From positions 3,930,001-3,994,000 of the forward strand of contig NZ_CP197471.1 in assembly GCF_052180215.1 (NCBI RefSeq): a stretch of 64,000 nucleotides of DNA. Direction: 5' to 3'. Made by a program: the position numbers and the translations under genes. How positions within the stretch are numbered: the first letter of the stretch is position 1; every line of letters begins with the position of its first letter. This document shows, in pieces, positions 1 through 8,769 of the stretch. The notes under the pieces are model-generated. The model did no database searches, was not told the origin of the DNA, and saw only the letters and a list, made by a program, of their open reading frames with translations. The stretch comes from Pseudoneobacillus sp052180215 (lineage in GTDB: Bacteria > Bacillota > Bacilli > Bacillales > Cytobacillaceae).

Positions 1-2
1 GT

Positions 3-803
3 GCGACATGGACATCTTTATCAAGTAATAGAACGACTAGTAAGCTTGATCCAAATGGATATCCTGCAATAGCTGCCAATCTGCCGGGTTATACTGGTTC
101 TAGTAATGGCTGGGTTCACGAAAGTATTGATTTAAGTGCCTATGCAGGACAACAAATTCAACTTCAATTCCGTTATATGACAGATTGGGGCACCAACTTA
201 AACGGATTCTTTGTTGATAATGTAAAAGTAACAGCAGGCTCAAATGAAGTATTATTTGATGGTGCTGAAGGTACGGCAAAATTCACTCTTAACGGTTTTG
301 AAAAGCATGAAGGTAAATATACAACACCACACTACTACCTATTAGAATGGAGATCTCATAACGGAGTGGATGCTGGTTTAGCTCACCTTCGTCGTGGTGC
401 AAGCCTAATGTCTTATGACTCAGGTTTACTCGTGTGGTATGTAGATGAATCTTATGATGATAACTGGACAGGCGTTCATCCTGGAGATGGTTTCTTAGGA
501 GTAGTCGACGCAGATCAACATACGTTGTCTTGGAGTGACCAAACTGTTGCTTCCACACGTTATCAAGTGCATGATGCAACGTTTGGTTTAGATAAAACGG
601 ATAGCATGTACTTAAACTATCCAGGCTTATTTACTTTAACCGATAACTTTACACAACGAAACCCACTTTTCGATGACAGTGCAAGCTTTACAAACTCTGG
701 TATGGCTGATGCTGGTCGTAATCTAACTACTTACGGATTAAAATTCCGTGTAGTAGGTCAAAGTGCAGATGGAACAGTTGGGAAAGTGTTAATTTTCAAG
801 TAA
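3..803 (+). CDS. Immune inhibitor A-type metalloprotease, C-terminal part (5' end outside window)
   Basis: The reading frame is open from base 3 and stops at 803, so only about the last 266 residues are present. The sequence matches the C-terminal region of secreted InhA-type (M6 family) zinc metalloproteases, which degrade host antimicrobial peptides and matrix proteins. It has a jelly-roll-like module (LNGFFVDNVKV near base 200) followed by the characteristic tail with YYLLEWRSHNGVD (about 340) and SGLLVWYVDESYDDNW (about 420). The HExxH catalytic motif would lie upstream and cannot be checked. A strong terminator follows 9 bases after the stop. Family assignment rests on memory of the conserved C-terminus, and no frame damage is visible. 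Confidence 0.85.
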   Translation, partial: ATWTSLSSNRTTSKLDPNGYPAIAANLPGYTGSSNGWVHESIDLSAYAGQQIQLQFRYMTDWGTNLNGFFVDNVKVTAGSNEVLFDGAEGTAKFTLNGFEKHEGKYTTPHYYLLEWRSHNGVDAGLAHLRRGASLMSYDSGLLVWYVDESYDDNWTGVHPGDGFLGVVDADQHTLSWSDQTVASTRYQVHDATFGLDKTDSMYLNYPGLFTLTDNFTQRNPLFDDSASFTNSGMADAGRNLTTYGLKFRVVGQSADGTVGKVLIFK

Positions 804-811
804 AATAATTG

Positions 812-850
812 AAAAAACCTGCCTTCACTCCTTTGAAGGTAGGTTTTTTC
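812..850 (+). terminator. Rho-independent terminator after the InhA-type gene
   Basis: An inverted repeat pairing AAACCTGCCTTCA with TTGAAGGTAGGTTT around a CTCC loop is followed by a T run, 9 bases after the stop codon. Confidence 0.9.
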
Positions 851-898
851 TGCAAATCGGGTATATTTTTTAAAAAATGGCCGACCTGATTTAATCTT

Positions 899-990
899 AT
901 CGGACAATCTACTTAGGATATCGGACAAGTTATTTCATTTATCGGACAGCATATTAGATTTATCGGACACTTTTTAATATTTATCGGACA
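899..990. repeat. Array of five TATCGGACA motifs, 20-21 bp apart
   Basis: TATCGGACA starts at 899, 919, 940, 961 and 982. The 11-12 bases between motifs are AT-rich and not conserved. The array sits between two convergent genes (InhA-type on plus, pullulanase on minus), outside both terminators. It has the same spacing as the arrays at 21.3, 26.8 and 45.6 kb. Confidence 0.9.
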
Positions 991-1031
991 CTCGAAACAA
1001 TTCAGAATATTCAACCTAGGCACCTTACCCC

Positions 1032-1061
1032 CAAAAAACAGAGAGTCTGAAAACTCTCTGT
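1032..1061 (-). terminator. Terminator of the pullulanase gene
   Basis: On the minus strand ACAGAGAGT pairs with ACTCTCTGT around a 5-base loop and is followed by TTTTTT. It lies 10 bases past the stop codon. Confidence 0.9.
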
Positions 1062-1070
1062 CCATTCCTA

Positions 1071-4000
1071 TTACTTCTTTTTGTCAGGTCTCTTCAACGA
1101 TTTTTCCACCAAAATAAAGGTTCCACCGTTCACACGAGAATCCAATTTCACATTAATCTTCTTATTAGCTCCTACCCCATACTGCTTCCCAGTATATAAA
1201 TCTACTAAAACCGTTCCTGGTTTATAATCTACTGAGATAGTGACTTTTTTATCCTTATCCGTAACGTTTAGCCCAACAAAAACAGACTCACCTTGATATT
1301 CACGTTTCGTCACTAGATATCCGTCCGTGTTGCTTCCAGCTACCTTTGTTCTAGTACCTTTTGAAAATACTTTCGAATACGCTCCACGAATATTTAATAG
1401 TTTTGCATAGTGATCATGTAAGTCAACGGTTGCAGGATCTTTACTTTCCCACTTATCCCATGGCATGCTGTCACGGTTTTGGCCGAATTGAGTAATCACA
1501 CCGTCTTTTGACTCCCAGGATGATTTACCCGAATTGCCAAGCTCCTCACCGTAATAAATGACAGGCTGACCTTTGGAGGTAATTTGTAAAGCAGCCGCTA
1601 CCTTTAGCTTGCCTACATCACCACCAACCGATTCCGTTAAGAAACCATCCATATCATGACTGCTTAAAAATTGGCCCAGCATCGAAGTGTTATCCATTCT
1701 ACCATTACGATCTTGTAAATAAGCTTCAACCTCTTCCATATTTCCATTTACAAAGTCTCTAGCTTTATCTCTAAAATCAAAGTCTAATAGAGAATCCATT
1801 TGACCAGAACGTAAGTAACCTCCATCCTGATTCACTCCCGCTCCCCAATATTCACCAATCATCTTAAAGTTAGGATTAATCTCTGTTAACGCATTTTTGA
1901 ATGCCATCCAAGTGGTATTCTCGACATGCTTGACAGTATCTACGCGGAAATAGTCAATCGTTTCACCACTGTCCGTTTTTGCTTTTTCCAACCAGGCGGT
2001 TTGCCATTCAATCAGCTTGGCACGAACGGCTGGATCTTCTGTTTTAAAATCAGGAAGTCCGGACAGCTCACCGCGAACCTCTGAACCATCATTTTCCGTG
2101 CGTAACATATCTTTAAACTCGCCTCTGTCAGCATCAGTTGGGTACCCCTCTTCATCTGCAAACGCTGGATCCATAACCTTCATACCATAACCAGCATGAT
2201 TGAGCACCACATCGACCATAATCTTGATGCCACGCTGATGCGCTTTTTCAATCAGTTCCTTAAAGGTCTCGATATCACCAAGATGCTCATCTAAGCTTGT
2301 AAAGTCCTTCGCCCAGTAGCCATGGTAGGCATATTGTTTTGCCGCAAGATTTTCACTTGTTGAAAAATTGGCCCCTTGATTGAAATCAATATTGTCTACA
2401 ATAGGTGAAATCCAAATCGTATTGATACCAAGCTCATCTAAATAATCGAGCTTATTAATAATGCCTCGGAAATCTCCACCATGGTAAGCTTCATCATGAT
2501 TCGGATCATAGCCAAGACCATTATTACTCTTGTCTCCGTCGTTAAAACGGTCTGTCAGCATAAAGTAGATTCGAGCCTCATCCCAATCAAAATCTAACGG
2601 ACCTTGGGAAATTCTTGGCTTTACCTCAACATTTACTTTTTGCTGATGCTTATTCCCAAACTCATCAATAACGGTCACAAGCAGTTCTTTCACTCCAGCC
2701 GTAACAGAATCCTTTACAGCAATTGTTACAGCATTCAATGCTGGGTCAATCATCAGCTTCGCTGTTCCGCCCAACGGAGTGACATCGACAAACATTTCCT
2801 TGATAGCTACATCTTCTTCAGAAGTAACATTTAGAGATAAAACAGCATTTTCATTGTAAGAAATTTTTCCAGGCTTCACTTGTGCCTCGATATCCAATTT
2901 CGGAATCGTATAGGTGATAACTGATTTTCCATTCTTCGTGTTCTTAGGATCGGTTACTTCCTTCGTTTCCCCATCCTTTTTCACGAGGAATGAATATTCA
3001 TAATGGCCAGGCTCTATCCCTTCCAATGTATAAGAGAAATATTCATTCTTTTCATCATAGACCATTGGATATTCCTTACCCTCAACCTTCACGTTAACAG
3101 CATCAATTGTATTCATTTCATCCGCTTGATACAAGGCTTCATCTCGATAGAAGAAGGTAACATTTCCATCTTGTAAAATTGGACCCTTAACAGAAGGCAC
3201 CATTTCTTGACCCGGAATTCCTGAAACAACCCTTACTTTCGTGATGACTTCATCAGCACCAATTTGAATAGTATGATCATCACTTTCTGGACCAATTTTC
3301 GCCGTGCTCCAATCAGTTCCTTTACGGATTAAAAATCCGATTGACTTCGTTGTTGGGGCGATTTCAATATTGGCAATCGCGGTGTCGCCATCAAATTCTG
3401 TAAAATCAATTTGATCATTTTTGACTCCCGTATTCCAAACCCAAACATTCCAATCGGTGAAATCTTTATCAGGACGAACATATTTCAGTTTGACAAACCG
3501 TTGAACATTTTGTTTTACAACCATGTCCATGGAAGCAGAGACGTTTCCAGCGGTGGCCGTTATGGTAACTTGCCCTGGAGTTAATCCAGATACTTTACCG
3601 CTTCCATCTACCATCGCAACAGAAGAGTTAGAAGATGTCCAAGTGACTTTTTGTCCTAACATTTCTTGGTCGAACTGATCTTTTACTTTTGCTGTGAGCT
3701 GTGTGGAGTACGTTTCAAATACAGACTTCTCACCAGAAATCGTCACTTTTGCTGGAACGAGATCAGCCACTGTTACTGTAACTGTTTCACTTACTCCGCC
3801 TGCAGCAGCAGTAATCTCAGCTGTTCCATTTCCAACAGCTGTCACTTTGCCATTTACCACTGTTGCAACCTGCTCATTAGAAGAAGTCCATTCAATGGTC
3901 TGATCTAACATATAACGGCCTTTTTGGTCTTTTGCGTAAGCCGTAATCGTTTTAGAAGTGCCAGGATCTAAAGCGAATGTGCTGACATTGGTTTCAATAC

Positions 4001-7000
4001 TAGTCACTTCTGGAGTATAATTCGCTTCTTTTTGGTCGTATAACACCATCATCGAAAGCGGTGCAATGGTTACTTTATCTCCATTAAACGTGCTCAGTAC
4101 CTCTGTTCCAGCTTTTTTGTCGTTAACCACTACATTCCAGTCTGCACTAGCTGGTAAGGCCACTTCTTTAGCTGCCTTGTTGGCATTATAGATGACCACG
4201 ATATTTTTCCAAGAATCGTTGTTAGCAAAATTCTTTAACTCAAACGCAACGATATTATCGTCAGACTTGAATACTTGAAGATTTTGCTCTATCGCTGTTT
4301 TGGTGTTCATTTTAAAAGCAGGGTGAGTTTTTCTTAACTTGATTAAACCTTGGTAATAATCAAATACCGGTTTGAATCGATCTTTTAGTTCCCAACGAAT
4401 TTTATTGATACTATCTGGGCTCTTATAGCTGTTGTGTTCACCGTATTTACTTCTTAGCATTTCTTCCCCAGCATGAAGGAAAGGAATCCCTTGTGAAGTT
4501 AAAACCACTCCATTGGCTAATAAATCACGTTTTATCCATTCATTATCTAGAACATCTGCTTCTGTAATGATAGCGTGCGGTTCAGTCGTAATATCCTGAC
4601 CAGCCACCTTCATCAGCTTATCCCAAAGATTTAAATTATCATGGGCGGTTACATAGTTGATGCTCTCGGATGGACGATTCGTAAAATCAGTAATCGCACC
4701 CTTCACACCCGTAACAATGTCGTTTTCTTTACCGGTTGCCCCTGTGGCGAATCCAGTCGTTGCATCATCGCTGCCACCTTTGATGGCACCGCGGATGTTG
4801 TCGTTGAAAACGGCATAGCCTTGATCCTTTTGTGTACCTTTAACGTTTTGTAACGCAGGGTCTAAGCTAGTAGAACCACCTGTCCACGGCTCCCCGTATA
4901 CTAATATGGAAGGATCGACTTCTTCCTTCAATTCCTTTGTTAATTCGGACATCGTTTGGCGGTCAATTAAGCCCATTAAGTCAAAACGGAAACCATCGAC
5001 ACCATACTCCGTGGCCCAATATTTAACGGAATCTTTAATGTACTTACGCACCATTGGTCTTTCGGATGCGACTTCATTCCCAGTTCCAGAACCGTTTGTT
5101 ATTTTTCCAGCGTCGTCTGTTCTGTAAAAATAGCCTGGAATAATTTTATCAAATGGTGCCCCTCCTAAAAGCTGGGTGCTTTCTGGATTGTACGTATGGT
5201 TATACACCACATCCATGACAACACGTATTCCATTATCGTGTAGAGATTGAACCATTTCTTTAAATTCCATGACCCGTGATGTTGGGTTATGTGGATCTGA
5301 AGAATACGATCCTTCTGGTACATTAAAGTGTATCGGATCATATCCCCAATTGAATTTTGGATCAGTAGAGTTCGAGTCATCAACCGTTAATTCATTAACT
5401 GAACCAAAATCATAGACTGGTAAAAGGTGGACATGGGTAACCCCTAATTCCTTAAGAGAGTCTACTCCAGTTTTAACACCATTCGGTCCCGTTGTTCCTG
5501 TTTCCGTAAAAGCTTTGTACTTTCCTTTGTTGGTCATGCCAGAATTTTCATCAATGGAGAAATCTCTTACATGTAATTCATAAAGAACCGCATCTGTTGG
5601 TGACACAAGAGCTGGCTTATTTGCTGGATTAAAGTTAGCTGGATTAGTACTATTTAAGTCGACAATGGCTGTTCGTTGCCCATTGGCAGAGGTAGATCTC
5701 GCATAAGGGTCGACCGCGTAGTTTACCGAACCATCAGCAAATTCTACTTTATAAAGGTAAAACTTATTGACCAGGTTCTCTTGAACGGATAACGACCAAA
5801 CACCATTATCGGCTCTCGTCATTTCTGTTTCTTGGCCGCCACTGTTATCTTTTACAAAAGCCCCATCGTATGTACCTTCATCGTTGTAAAGGGCTACGCT
5901 TACTTTCGTTGCCGTTGGTGCCCATAATTTAAACGTGGTTTCATCAGCTGTATAGGTATACCCTAAATCATTTCCATCATAATAGAAGGAATCATCATTT
6001 AAGACATTTCGTATGATCACGTTTCTACTGGCAAATCCTGTGGCTCGAACAAGATAAACCTTTCTTATATCGATTCGAGATGGATCTTGAACCGTTAACT
6101 TCACTTTATTGGAAGAAATCTTGGTGACAGTGACCGGAATCTCCTCATTAGCCTCTTCATCCTCTAACGTAAAGACCACATCGTCCGCTAACTCTTTATT
6201 CACCTTTACATTGATTTCATTTTTAGAATCCATTAAGGCTGCTTGAATCGATGGGGACACATCTGGTTTCGTATAGTAAACATCCGCTACATCTTGGACA
6301 ATCCATACGTCTACAGAATGGCCATCTTTTATTTCTATTTTTCGCGTGACTTCCTGTGTAGACCAATCTCCTGGTCTTGTGATGATGTTTAATGTATTAG
6401 ATGGAAATTGAACCGTTGCTTTTGCATATCCATCTTCGGTTACTTCGGTAAATGGATAAGCCGCTCCATCCTTCCCATCCTCCCATAACCACATATCCCA
6501 ATTTGATTGATTCCCATCAAATCGATAGTAATGAATGGTATACGTAAATAAACTGTCTAGAATGTTGATGTTTTTTTCAGCCGTCTTGCCATCGTAGGCA
6601 GCCACAATGGTCACACTGTCATTTGGCTGTACAGCATAAGAAGAGGCAATCGTTAAAGTGTTATTCGTTAAGGAAATACCCTCTCTACTCTCTTTTAGAC
6701 TCCACTCAGGAGTGATCGAGGATTCCTCACCGTTTTCATTTAAAAATTTCGCTGTTAATTCAACGGTATTCCCTTTTTGAATCTCATTAGGTGACTGAAT
6801 CGTAATGCCTGGTACGTATAGAGCAGAGTTACTATCTAAGTATTTGTTATTCCCTGGATCTGTGATCCAATTATTTTCTCCAATAATGAATTTATACTGA
6901 TAGGTACCAGGTGCTAATGCTTTCGTTAGCTGCCAAACTCCTTCTGCATTTTTCACCATATCAATAGCACCGTTTTGCCAATCCGTGAAGCTGCCCGCTA

Positions 7001-7469
7001 CCCGAACTCGATCCCCGTCCCCAACATATTGAAAGGTGACCGTGTTGTCGGCATTGATGATCGGACTTTGCGCTACTGGGGCAGGAGCACCGATATGGAA
7101 ATAGGAATTATTATTTCGGTTCTCAGGATTTAGTGGATCCGTCGTATTTTGATCCCAGCTCCGATTATTTAATACAAACTTATATTCATAGTCCCCTTCT
7201 GGTAAACTACCACTTGTCACTGTAAATATGCCGTTTTGCAGTGTCATCTCTAAAGCTTTACTCAAATCCCAATCGGTAAATGAACCCACTACATAGACGG
7301 CAGACTCACCCTGACTTACATAATTAAACGTGACCGTGCCATCATCATGAATGATAGGACTTTGGGTTTCAGCGCTAACGTTTGCATATGGGGCAATACC
7401 TGTCAATAATTGCATCATTAAGGCTATGACCATGGCAATCGAAAACGCTCTTATTCTCGATTTTTTCAA
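1071..7469 (-). CDS. Secreted two-headed amylopullulanase (pullulanase plus alpha-amylase), 2132 aa
   Basis: Hydrolyses alpha-1,6 and alpha-1,4 bonds of starch or pullulan outside the cell. Domain order: signal peptide (1-34, cut near VSA-ET); two glycogen-binding-like modules (about 38-125 and 135-220, each with GSFTDW); an Ig-like segment; a CBM41-like module (about 308-400); pullulanase N-domains; then a first GH13 domain of pullulanase type with YNHTY (756-760), nucleophile D830 in DGFRFD, acid E860 in VYGEPW and H943-D944. Next come two bacterial Ig-like (Big2) repeats (about 1155-1320), a second CBM41-like module (about 1325-1415) and a second complete GH13 alpha-amylase domain with DVVLNH (1753-1758), D1844, E1873 and D1939. 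Both sites look intact. There is no LPxTG anchor. The start is TTG, fixed by AGGAGG on the minus strand 10 bases upstream. Two cre sites upstream suggest glucose repression. Confidence 0.93.
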   Translation of the reverse strand: MKKSRIRAFSIAMVIALMMQLLTGIAPYANVSAETQSPIIHDDGTVTFNYVSQGESAVYVVGSFTDWDLSKALEMTLQNGIFTVTSGSLPEGDYEYKFVLNNRSWDQNTTDPLNPENRNNNSYFHIGAPAPVAQSPIINADNTVTFQYVGDGDRVRVAGSFTDWQNGAIDMVKNAEGVWQLTKALAPGTYQYKFIIGENNWITDPGNNKYLDSNSALYVPGITIQSPNEIQKGNTVELTAKFLNENGEESSITPEWSLKESREGISLTNNTLTIASSYAVQPNDSVTIVAAYDGKTAEKNINILDSLFTYTIHYYRFDGNQSNWDMWLWEDGKDGAAYPFTEVTEDGYAKATVQFPSNTLNIITRPGDWSTQEVTRKIEIKDGHSVDVWIVQDVADVYYTKPDVSPSIQAALMDSKNEINVKVNKELADDVVFTLEDEEANEEIPVTVTKISSNKVKLTVQDPSRIDIRKVYLVRATGFASRNVIIRNVLNDDSFYYDGNDLGYTYTADETTFKLWAPTATKVSVALYNDEGTYDGAFVKDNSGGQETEMTRADNGVWSLSVQENLVNKFYLYKVEFADGSVNYAVDPYARSTSANGQRTAIVDLNSTNPANFNPANKPALVSPTDAVLYELHVRDFSIDENSGMTNKGKYKAFTETGTTGPNGVKTGVDSLKELGVTHVHLLPVYDFGSVNELTVDDSNSTDPKFNWGYDPIHFNVPEGSYSSDPHNPTSRVMEFKEMVQSLHDNGIRVVMDVVYNHTYNPESTQLLGGAPFDKIIPGYFYRTDDAGKITNGSGTGNEVASERPMVRKYIKDSVKYWATEYGVDGFRFDLMGLIDRQTMSELTKELKEEVDPSILVYGEPWTGGSTSLDPALQNVKGTQKDQGYAVFNDNIRGAIKGGSDDATTGFATGATGKENDIVTGVKGAITDFTNRPSESINYVTAHDNLNLWDKLMKVAGQDITTEPHAIITEADVLDNEWIKRDLLANGVVLTSQGIPFLHAGEEMLRSKYGEHNSYKSPDSINKIRWELKDRFKPVFDYYQGLIKLRKTHPAFKMNTKTAIEQNLQVFKSDDNIVAFELKNFANNDSWKNIVVIYNANKAAKEVALPASADWNVVVNDKKAGTEVLSTFNGDKVTIAPLSMMVLYDQKEANYTPEVTSIETNVSTFALDPGTSKTITAYAKDQKGRYMLDQTIEWTSSNEQVATVVNGKVTAVGNGTAEITAAAGGVSETVTVTVADLVPAKVTISGEKSVFETYSTQLTAKVKDQFDQEMLGQKVTWTSSNSSVAMVDGSGKVSGLTPGQVTITATAGNVSASMDMVVKQNVQRFVKLKYVRPDKDFTDWNVWVWNTGVKNDQIDFTEFDGDTAIANIEIAPTTKSIGFLIRKGTDWSTAKIGPESDDHTIQIGADEVITKVRVVSGIPGQEMVPSVKGPILQDGNVTFFYRDEALYQADEMNTIDAVNVKVEGKEYPMVYDEKNEYFSYTLEGIEPGHYEYSFLVKKDGETKEVTDPKNTKNGKSVITYTIPKLDIEAQVKPGKISYNENAVLSLNVTSEEDVAIKEMFVDVTPLGGTAKLMIDPALNAVTIAVKDSVTAGVKELLVTVIDEFGNKHQQKVNVEVKPRISQGPLDFDWDEARIYFMLTDRFNDGDKSNNGLGYDPNHDEAYHGGDFRGIINKLDYLDELGINTIWISPIVDNIDFNQGANFSTSENLAAKQYAYHGYWAKDFTSLDEHLGDIETFKELIEKAHQRGIKIMVDVVLNHAGYGMKVMDPAFADEEGYPTDADRGEFKDMLRTENDGSEVRGELSGLPDFKTEDPAVRAKLIEWQTAWLEKAKTDSGETIDYFRVDTVKHVENTTWMAFKNALTEINPNFKMIGEYWGAGVNQDGGYLRSGQMDSLLDFDFRDKARDFVNGNMEEVEAYLQDRNGRMDNTSMLGQFLSSHDMDGFLTESVGGDVGKLKVAAALQITSKGQPVIYYGEELGNSGKSSWESKDGVITQFGQNRDSMPWDKWESKDPATVDLHDHYAKLLNIRGAYSKVFSKGTRTKVAGSNTDGYLVTKREYQGESVFVGLNVTDKDKKVTISVDYKPGTVLVDLYTGKQYGVGANKKINVKLDSRVNGGTFILVEKSLKRPDKKK

Positions 7470-7517
7470 CTAGTTCTCTCCTCCTATACCTTTATGACTT
7501 TTCTTCTTACAAAATAG

Positions 7518-7531
7518 TGCAAACGTTTGCC
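7518..7531 (-). promoter_or_regulatory. CcpA operator (cre), first copy
   Basis: TGCAAACGTTTGCC matches the cre consensus TGNAANCGNTTNCA at every fixed base except the last. It lies 48 bp upstream of the pullulanase start, a fit with carbon catabolite repression of a starch-degrading enzyme. Confidence 0.75.
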
Positions 7532-7534
7532 TTT

Positions 7535-7543
7535 TTCGACAAA
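7535..7543 (-). promoter_or_regulatory. Possible Spo0A box upstream of the pullulanase gene
   Basis: TTCGACAAA is the exact complement of the 0A box TTTGTCGAA. It lies between the two cre sites in the 5' region of the pullulanase gene. The 9-mer is short, so binding is only inferred. Confidence 0.4.
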
Positions 7544-7577
7544 AAAAGAGAAATATTCCCTATTAATCTACAAATTA

Positions 7578-7591
7578 TGCAAACGCTTTCA
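7578..7591 (-). promoter_or_regulatory. CcpA operator (cre), second copy
   Basis: TGCAAACGCTTTCA matches cre at every fixed position and lies exactly 60 bp from the first site. It could also act on the divergent hydrolase gene at 7741. Confidence 0.8.
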
Positions 7592-7740
7592 TAAACCTAC
7601 TAAACCAAGAATAGCACCTCCTATTAAGTTAATCAATAAAGAATATAAGACAAAGTATGACGGATTTAGTTCTTATTTTTTATAGAGTTAAATACAATAT
7701 TTTGAAGCTATTAATATTATTTTTTTCTGGAGGGCATAGA

Positions 7741-8532
7741 ATGAAGATTCAACGTTTAGGTCATGCCATGTATGTATTAAAAAGTAATGCTGGGAAGAAC
7801 TACTTAATTGATCCTTTCTTTGATTTAAACCCAGGATTTCCTGCTCATTTAAATCAGACTGATTTCTATCAATCTATTGATGGTGTTTTTCTAACACACG
7901 GGCATTTTGACCATACTAGTGGTCTTGCTAAGCTAGTGGAACACAACCCAGATATTATGATTGTCGCACAATACGAATTAGCTCTTATCCTCCTTCAAAA
8001 AAGGATGAAAAATGTCATGCCTATTAACATCGGCGGATCTGTCTCGATGGATGATGTCGATGTTACGATGGTTCAAGCAAGGCATACCTCCTCTTATGGA
8101 GAAACGGAAGGCACTCCTATTTATGCAGGAGAAGCTGCTGGTTATATTTTTGATTTTACTAACGACCATACCCTCTACCATTCTGGCGATACCGCGATCA
8201 TGTCTGATATGAAATTAATACAGGAAGTCTATCAACCTGACATTGCGATTCTTTCTTCATCAGGTCATTTTACAATGGGTCCTAAAGAAGCAGCCTATGC
8301 GGTGAAACATTTATTAGACGTTCAATACGTCATTCCTAGCCACACCTTTCCATCTAACGAAACAGCGGCTTCCCCAGAATCGTTGGAGCAATTATTACAA
8401 GCTTTCCCTGTAGTTGGATTCATGATCGATAAGGATAAAGATTTAAAAGAATTATTAGGAGATTACAAGAAAACTGAAGTGATTACCTTAGGTTATGGGG
8501 AAGAAAAAGAGTTTAAAAAGTTTGATATTTAA
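7741..8532 (+). CDS. Metallo-beta-lactamase-fold hydrolase, UPF0173/UlaG-like, 263 aa
   Basis: A cytosolic zinc-dependent hydrolase of unknown substrate. The protein opens with MKIQRLGHA and carries the metal site HGHFDH (residues 53-58), a later HSGDT segment that supplies the bridging aspartate, and PSHTFPSN near the end, all typical of the UPF0173 group. An in-frame codon at 7657 would extend it, but TGGAGGG at 7728-7734 lies 6-7 bases before the ATG at 7741, so the shorter form is chosen. No signal peptide or membrane segment is present. It stands alone, divergent from the pullulanase gene. The fold is certain; the substrate is not known. Confidence 0.85.
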   Translation: MKIQRLGHAMYVLKSNAGKNYLIDPFFDLNPGFPAHLNQTDFYQSIDGVFLTHGHFDHTSGLAKLVEHNPDIMIVAQYELALILLQKRMKNVMPINIGGSVSMDDVDVTMVQARHTSSYGETEGTPIYAGEAAGYIFDFTNDHTLYHSGDTAIMSDMKLIQEVYQPDIAILSSSGHFTMGPKEAAYAVKHLLDVQYVIPSHTFPSNETAASPESLEQLLQAFPVVGFMIDKDKDLKELLGDYKKTEVITLGYGEEKEFKKFDI

Positions 8533-8594
8533 AAATGGTTTGTTGGGCACCATATTAATTGGATCAGAAATATACAGACAAGTTTAAAAAATAA

Positions 8595-8643
8595 AAAATA
8601 GGGGTATAAGGAATTGTTCCGTTCCTTTTACCCCTATTTTTTT
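8595..8643 (+). terminator. Terminator after the metallo-hydrolase gene
   Basis: A long stem pairs AAAAATAGGGGTAtAAGGAA with TTCCtTTTACCCCTATTTTT and is followed by more T residues. Confidence 0.9.
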
Positions 8644-8669
8644 AGTACAAAGGATGGAAATACTCGAAC

Positions 8670-8678
8670 TTTGTCGAA
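8670..8678 (+). promoter_or_regulatory. Possible Spo0A box upstream of a diguanylate cyclase gene
   Basis: TTTGTCGAA is an exact 0A box, 92 bp before the ATG at 8770. It suggests that entry into sporulation or biofilm growth adjusts this cyclase gene. Inferred from sequence only. Confidence 0.45.
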
Positions 8679-8769
8679 TATTACGAATTTACCTTGTGAC
8701 TATTTACCTATATGATTAATCTATAGTTGTGTTAAAAATACCCAATCAAATCAGGTGAGATTAATCTCT

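Noticed and set aside
2604..5383. Several frames antisense or out of phase within the pullulanase gene
   Set aside because: Shadows of a long, well-supported coding frame.
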